Origin: Forficula auricularia
Taxonomy: Eukaryota; Arthropoda; Insecta; Dermaptera; Forficulidae
DNA length: 64,000 nt
Assembly: GCA_024734495.1 (NCBI GenBank)
Contig: JALMQS010000102.1
Span: 7,284,095-7,348,094, forward strand
Direction: 5' to 3'
Positions 61,301 through 64,000 of this stretch are shown here, in pieces (position 1 is the stretch's first letter; every line of letters starts with the position of its first letter). The notes under the pieces were generated by a model. That model did no database searches and was not told the DNA's origin. It worked only from the letters and a program-made list of their open reading frames with translations. A program made the position numbers and the translations under genes.

Positions 61301-63913
61301 TGGGGGTGAAAAATCTTTTGGTTCGGAAAAGAAAGCCAAGCTTACATGCTGCAGCTTTTGCTACTGAGATAATATGGTCATTCCAAGAGAGGTCAGAACC
61401 TAAGGTGACACCTAACATTGATATTTTATTACGGAATTCCAATGAGCTCGAATCAAAAGAAATGTCAGGAAGGTTCCTATCTGCGCGCCTAGAAATTAGG
61501 CAGCACTGTTTTTTGTTGTCCGTTAGTCTGTGCGTTATCAAATTTTTGTGGACGAGCTAGCTCAAAAACTAAACTGAATATCGAAACCAAATTTCACACA
61601 TAGTTTTAGTCCGTTGAGAATAAGAGCTGATTAGATTTTTGACTCAAAATTAAGCGGGGTGGAGGGGGAGTTAAAAATTAAAAATCTAGGCCATTTGAGC
61701 AAACTCAACCAAATTTTGTATACATAATCAGTGGGCCCCCAGCAGTCTAAAAATAGAAAAACTAATCCCCTCGCATACATGATTATAAATTATTTTATTA
61801 ATTATTAAATATAAGTGAGGGGCCAGGTTGTATGGTAAAGTCAAGTGGATGGCCACATCAGAACACGTCAGCTTATTTTTTTTTTAATCTAAGTGTTAAC
61901 TACGTTTTTTCGCCGGCAGTGTAAGCTAGGTTAATTTATTATTTTTATAAAAAAAAACTTACCCGGAATTTGAATTTGCGAAGGTTTTTTTTATTTCTGA
62001 TTCTTGACTTTTTGAACCTATGATTATTTTCAATCCACAGACTTCCCTTAATGAAGGATAAATAGATGTGATTAAACTAACTATTATTTAATTATTTGAT
62101 TGATACTATAGGATAATTTAAATAATAATTTAAATTAGATCAAGGATTTCTTAAAATTTCTATTTAAATATAAATTAACAAGGTTATTAAACTTATTAAT
62201 AAAAACTTTTAAGAAAAAAATAAAAACCGACTTCAAAAAATTAAATGCAACAAATAAAATACACTAAAAGGTATAAAATAATTATTATCTTATTTAGTTA
62301 CAACTAAACGACGAAATATTAACACGAAATTACTTTTTGAAGTCGGTGCCAAACATATACCTTTTATGAATCGCACTCGACGGATCTTACTTAGTACGTT
62401 TGGAGGATATGCTCGCTTATAGGTATAGTTTGTTTGGTACCGAATTCAAAAAGTAATTTCGTGTTAATATTTCGTCGTTTAGTTGTAACTAAATAAGATA
62501 ATAATTATTTTATACCTTTTAGTGTATTTTATTTGTTGCATTTAATTTTTGAAGTCGGTTTTTATTTTTTCTTAAAATTTTTTATTTTTCTCTTTTTAGT
62601 GATGTTATTAATAGTGATCATATCATCAGAACTTGACCAAATTAATATGACACCATCCCTAAGACACCCCCTTTCGGATAAAAAAAGAACCATCGAAATC
62701 GGTTCATAAACAAAGAGGTTAGGTCTAAACAAACCTAATAAAAAAGGTCTAATACCTATTAAAAAAAATCGAAAAAAATGGGACCAATCGGAAGCTAGAC
62801 TGGACCCAATGCAAATATTTTTTTCAAAATCGGTTGACAATTGGCGGAGATATGAGTTGCCTTGTCACTAGTCTCCTAGCTAGTAAACTCCGGTGTGGCC
62901 GTAGCCTTAGGCTAAGGCCCCACCAAAGTACGCAAGCTTAGAATCTAATGCAGTGGTTCTCAATTTTTTTGTCTGTGGCACGCTAAAATTATATAAAATT
63001 TTTTACTATTTTTTTGTGGGTTTTCACAGTTAGTAAACAAATTAACGATCAGCAGATATAAAATAAAAGATATATAAATTAAGTTTTTCTATTTTAAAAT
63101 AACTAAAAACTTATAAAACAAAAATTATTATAAAGGTGTTTAGACATAAAATGAAAATTCGAATAAGTAATGTAACGGAATACGCCTGAAACTATTTGCA
63201 TATATATTTAATAATAGGTTGCTTTTCTTTGAGACACTCCCATTAAATATTCCTTAGAGCTTTCCATCGTTTTTTCTAATATATTAGTATAAATAATATG
63301 AATTTTGCCTCAAGTCAATAAACTTGAAATTTTAAATTTACCAAACAATGCATAACATAACCCCTCTACCATCTAGTTATCTAGTCATACATCAAAAAAT
63401 ATAGAAAATAATAATAAGTATAGTAATAGTCTTTGCCATAAATCTCCTCAGATTGTTTTTCAAATATCTCTTAACATGGATTAGTCATCCCATTCAAGTA
63501 TCGTGTCGATAAGCGAAACTCTCGCAGTGTGGCCTTAGTCTTCTGATCACTAAAGTTAAGGAATATGTCTCGTGACTACAATCCCTGATCAAATTATTAG
63601 GTTCATCGAATTTTTATGTTTTCTTTAGTAATAAAAAAAATACTTCTTAATAATAAATTTATCCTAGAAAGAGAGATCCAATATATTTTTATAGCATCAT
63701 ATTTGAAACTGAGATCTTATAAGTATAGGTATTCTTAAGTTTAAGTATATATCTTACTTGTGTATTTATATTTTCTTTTCAGTCATTTTGGACTAGAACA
63801 AACATTAACATCTGAATTCGATCCTGATTTAATGCTTGAATATGAAGAACGGGATCGAGAAAATCATTTTCGTTTATTTTTTAATGATGTTGTACCTGAA
63901 TTAGAAACATATG
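55310..63913 (+). CDS. ZRSR2: ZRSR2/Urp, U2AF35-related 3' splice-site factor of the minor spliceosome, 5' part of gene
   Basis: Six exons (listed separately) join in phase to 242 codons plus one base. Residues 1-29 (MGRHKKWRSEVKK, RRKRIRTQLAIQRDE) match the conserved SHKKYRAALKKEKRKKRR start of vertebrate ZRSR2. Residues 30-130 are a charged E/K/R-rich helical region. Residues 164-183 form a CCCH zinc finger (C164, C173, C179, H183; spacing 8-5-3) with the family signature CPFY.KTGACRFG. Residues 199-242 (SHFGLEQ, LEYEERDRENHFRLFFNDVV) lead to the start of the RRM/UHM domain. The RRM, the second zinc finger and the RS tail lie outside the window. In known members the protein binds the 3' splice site of U12-type introns, with U2AF65 contact through the UHM, in the nucleus. 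No in-frame damage is seen, so the gene looks functional. All five introns here are U2-type. Confidence 0.92.
55385..55464 (+). CDS. ZRSR2: ZRSR2 coding exon 2
   Basis: The acceptor AATTTTAG precedes CATAAAAAATGGCGATC sequence, and the donor is GTAAGT. It encodes residues 3-29 plus one base, the basic HKKW...KKVRRKR segment. Intron 2 (55465-57519) holds a segmental duplication and a hammerhead-bearing insertion. Confidence 0.88.
56309..56762. other. Fragment with a GGCGGATCC hAT-like end and a G-tract
   Basis: It starts CAAGGGCGGATCCAGAAATT, the terminus of the family complete at 60412-60711. A C-tract followed by a G-tract lies at 56459-56486. No matching right end was found. Confidence 0.5.
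56942..57246 (-). mobile_element. 305-bp insertion with hammerhead-like core and 14-bp target duplication
   Basis: ATTCGGATATTATT occurs at 56928-56941 and 57247-57260. Copy A of the duplication (56115-56140) has it once without the insert, which proves the edges. The insert ends with a TAATAATAATTATTATTATT microsatellite tract. The core is at 57032-57069 on the minus strand. Confidence 0.85.
57032..57069 (-). ncRNA. Hammerhead-like motif, perfect stem II
   Basis: GCAC (stem I), TTGATAA (core with two changes from CTGATGA), A, GTCCG-GAAA-CGGAC (perfect stem II with a GNRA-type loop), GAAA, CG, TT, then GTGC pairing with GCAC. The core changes probably reduce or abolish activity, but all helices are kept. 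Confidence 0.45.
57520..57725 (+). CDS. ZRSR2: ZRSR2 coding exon 3
   Basis: The acceptor TTAAATTTAG and the donor GTATAT flank 206 bases, residues 30-98. The split codon G|CA gives Ala. The peptide has SPTYQVWINEQAKLDLIEEQ and then a Glu/Lys-rich helix. Confidence 0.9.
57928..59115. mobile_element. TTAA-flanked element in ZRSR2 intron 3
   Basis: The inverted ends GGACGTTCCCTATAG and, inverted, GGACGTTCCCTAATAA lie between TTAA at 57924-57927 and 59116-59119. TTAA targets are typical of piggyBac-type elements, but the end sequence is not one I recognise. A 118-codon frame (58614-58970) inside has no known domain. A SINE is nested at 58189. Confidence 0.6.
58189..58412 (-). mobile_element. tRNA-derived SINE, fourth family, complete
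   Basis: A perfect 12-bp duplication, AACGAAAGTCTT, lies at 58177-58188 and 58413-58424. The minus strand has GTTAGCGCAGTCGGTTAACG (A-box) and GGGGTTCGATCCTGG (B-box), a body of about 110 bp and an A-rich tail. Confidence 0.9.
59457..59506 (+). ncRNA. Hammerhead-ribozyme-like motif in ZRSR2 intron 3, sense strand
   Basis: TTGTTACC (stem I), CTGAAGA, A, GGAGA-GAATAAA-TCTCC (perfect 5-bp stem II), GAAA, CG, TC, then GGTTTAACAA. Stem I pairs CC/GG, A/T and, past a 2-base bulge, TTGTT/AACAA. The core, stem II and the GTC site are intact, with one extra A before stem II. It is in the sense direction of the ZRSR2 pre-mRNA. Confidence 0.5.
59829..59924 (+). CDS. ZRSR2: ZRSR2 coding exon 4
   Basis: The acceptor TTTATTTCAG and the donor GTATTT flank exactly 32 codons, residues 99-130, phase 0 at both sides. 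It begins IRIREEW and continues as an E/K/R-rich helix. Intron 4 is only 61 bp. Confidence 0.9.
59986..60191 (+). CDS. ZRSR2: ZRSR2 coding exon 5 (CCCH zinc finger)
   Basis: The acceptor is TTTTTTTTCTAG and the donor is GTAATA. It covers residues 131-198 plus two bases and contains the whole first CCCH finger (C164, C173, C179, H183). It ends IIMIPGFY with the split Ser codon AG|T. Confidence 0.93.
60412..60711. mobile_element. 300-bp hAT-type MITE (GGCGGATCC family)
   Basis: Ends CAAGGGCGGATCCAGG and, inverted, CAAGGGCGGATCCAGG are identical. GTGACAAC flanks both sides (60404-60411 and 60712-60719), a perfect 8-bp duplication. It contains G and C tracts and a short GT run. Lone ends of this family occur at 47000-47033, 47190-47236 and 56309. 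Confidence 0.88.
60720..61510 (-). pseudogene. 5'-truncated Jockey/CR1-type LINE, C-terminal part of ORF2
   Basis: The frame (61541 down to about 60730) reads CCLISRRADRNLPDISFDSS, then ISMLGVTLGSDLSWNDHI (RT motif E region) and LGFLFRTKRFFTPTQLLILY. It continues with GQIRPCLEYCSHLWRGA, LDAIQRRAIRLIGDPTLTD, RRSVSALSLFYRYYHG and DWNSLPPSVFP, the end of the C-terminal domain. The palm motifs with FADD are missing. The frame continues into flanking MITE sequence by chance. At 61510 the LINE is replaced by RepA. Confidence 0.8.
61511..62180. repeat. RepA piece with shared 3' flank
   Basis: It runs from TTTTTTGTTGTCCGTTAGTC and CAAATTTTTGTGGACGAGCT, through one RepH unit, to CCAGGTTGTATGGTAAAGTC. 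It then continues for about 330 bp that match 53740-54005. Confidence 0.75.
62205..62850. repeat. RepB copy, reverse orientation
   Basis: Foldback arms (AACCGACTTCAAAAAATTAA at 62226, mirrored to GAAGTCGGTTTTTATTTTTT near 62555) are followed by CTTGACCAAATTAATATGAC and ACTGGACCCAATGCAAATA. It is the reverse of 25320-25990 with high identity. Confidence 0.8.
62951..63780. other. hAT-like left end, then unrecognised intron sequence
   Basis: CAGTGGTTCTCAATTTTTTT with TCTGTGGCACGC at 62951 looks like a hAT terminus. No right end or repeat of the flanking ATCTAATG was found before exon 6. The rest is AT-rich intron. Confidence 0.4.
63783..63913 (+). CDS. ZRSR2: ZRSR2 coding exon 6
   Basis: The acceptor TTTTCTTTTCAG and the donor GTAATT. 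It covers residues 199-242 plus one base: HFGLEQ, then FDPDLMLEYEERDRENHF and VVPELETYG, aligning to HFGLEQ-like and DVLPEF..VG sequence before the RRM in other ZRSR2 proteins. The split G| fits a Gly codon in the next exon. Confidence 0.9.
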
Positions 63914-64000
63914 GTAATTTATTTTCATCTATTACTTTTATTTTTTTATCATATATAAACAATATTTAACCAAAACCATTTAAATTATGATAAGTTAATG

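Larger units (their letters stand above)
60227..62935. mobile_element. Inverted-end element in ZRSR2 intron 5 with nested insertions
   Basis: AGGCTACGGCGCTTAGCGAC and TAGTGACAAGGCGACT near 60235-60275 face the mirrored TTGTCACTAGTCTCCTAGCT and GGCCGTAGCCTTAG at 62858-62910. Between them lie a hAT MITE, a LINE fragment, RepA and RepB. Whether this is one element or two fragments is uncertain. Confidence 0.4.

Noticed and set aside
55318..63782. A U12-type intron within ZRSR2
   Set aside because: All donors are GTTAGT, GTAAGT, GTATAT, GTATTT or GTAATA. None matches the ATATCCTT or GTATCCTT consensus.

Overview
Kind of organism. The window is AT-rich eukaryotic nuclear DNA with spliced exons, GT-AG introns, and animal-type transposons: mariner, hAT, PIF/Harbinger-like, Helitron, Jockey/CR1/RTE LINEs and tRNA-derived SINEs. 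The one host gene and the transposon mix suggest an arthropod, most likely an insect. The species cannot be told from the sequence. A 100-N assembly gap lies at 44418-44517. No prokaryotic features were seen.

Host gene. I can support one host gene, on the + strand at the right end. It is an orthologue of ZRSR2 (Urp), the U2AF35-related 3' splice-site factor of the minor spliceosome. Six coding exons lie at 55310-55317, 55385-55464, 57520-57725, 59829-59924, 59986-60191 and 63783-63913. They join in phase into 242 codons covering the N-terminus, the charged coiled-coil region and the first CCCH zinc finger. The RRM/UHM and second zinc finger lie beyond the window. Introns 2, 3 and 5 are swollen to 2-3.6 kb by transposons.

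Region by region. 1-10 kb: repeat copies (RepA, RepB), a Helitron, an RTE LINE fragment and a tRNA-like sequence, then a near-perfect 190-bp hairpin insertion. 10-17 kb: a hAT element with a nested Tc1/mariner-type MITE, a duplicated 250-bp unit, foldback elements and a DDE_Tnp_4 transposase remnant. 17-24 kb: three dead mariners and a deleted hAT. 24-29 kb: a LINE endonuclease remnant split by a 3.2-kb PIF-like element that itself holds a Helitron. 29-36 kb: hAT MITEs, RepA and a C-rich Helitron end. 36-39 kb: a hAT element holding a LINE fragment and a RepB copy. 39-47 kb: a SINE, a Helitron, RepA/RepE, two more SINEs and two RepC copies. 47-54 kb: a foldback element split by an apparently intact CR1-like LINE with two ORFs. 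55-64 kb: the ZRSR2 gene.

Local names. RepA has ACTTTACCATACA inverted ends. RepB is a foldback family with GACTTC ends. RepC and RepE are short families that carry a hammerhead-like core. RepD contains ATTCGGATATTATTTTCAC. RepF has 118-bp tandem units. RepG is a two-copy 250-bp unit. RepH is a roughly 110-bp minisatellite unit shared by several transposon families.

Most notable. (1) At least ten hammerhead-ribozyme-like folds (CTGANGA, stem II, GAAA, U-H site) have covarying stems. Three of them lie in 206-305-bp insertions flanked by 13-15-bp target-site duplications. (2) The CR1-like element has its two ORFs in a -1 relation, with an A_AAA_AAC slippery heptamer directly before the ORF1 stop. 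(3) An almost perfect hairpin insertion has a tRNA T-arm at its loop and a 12-bp target duplication.
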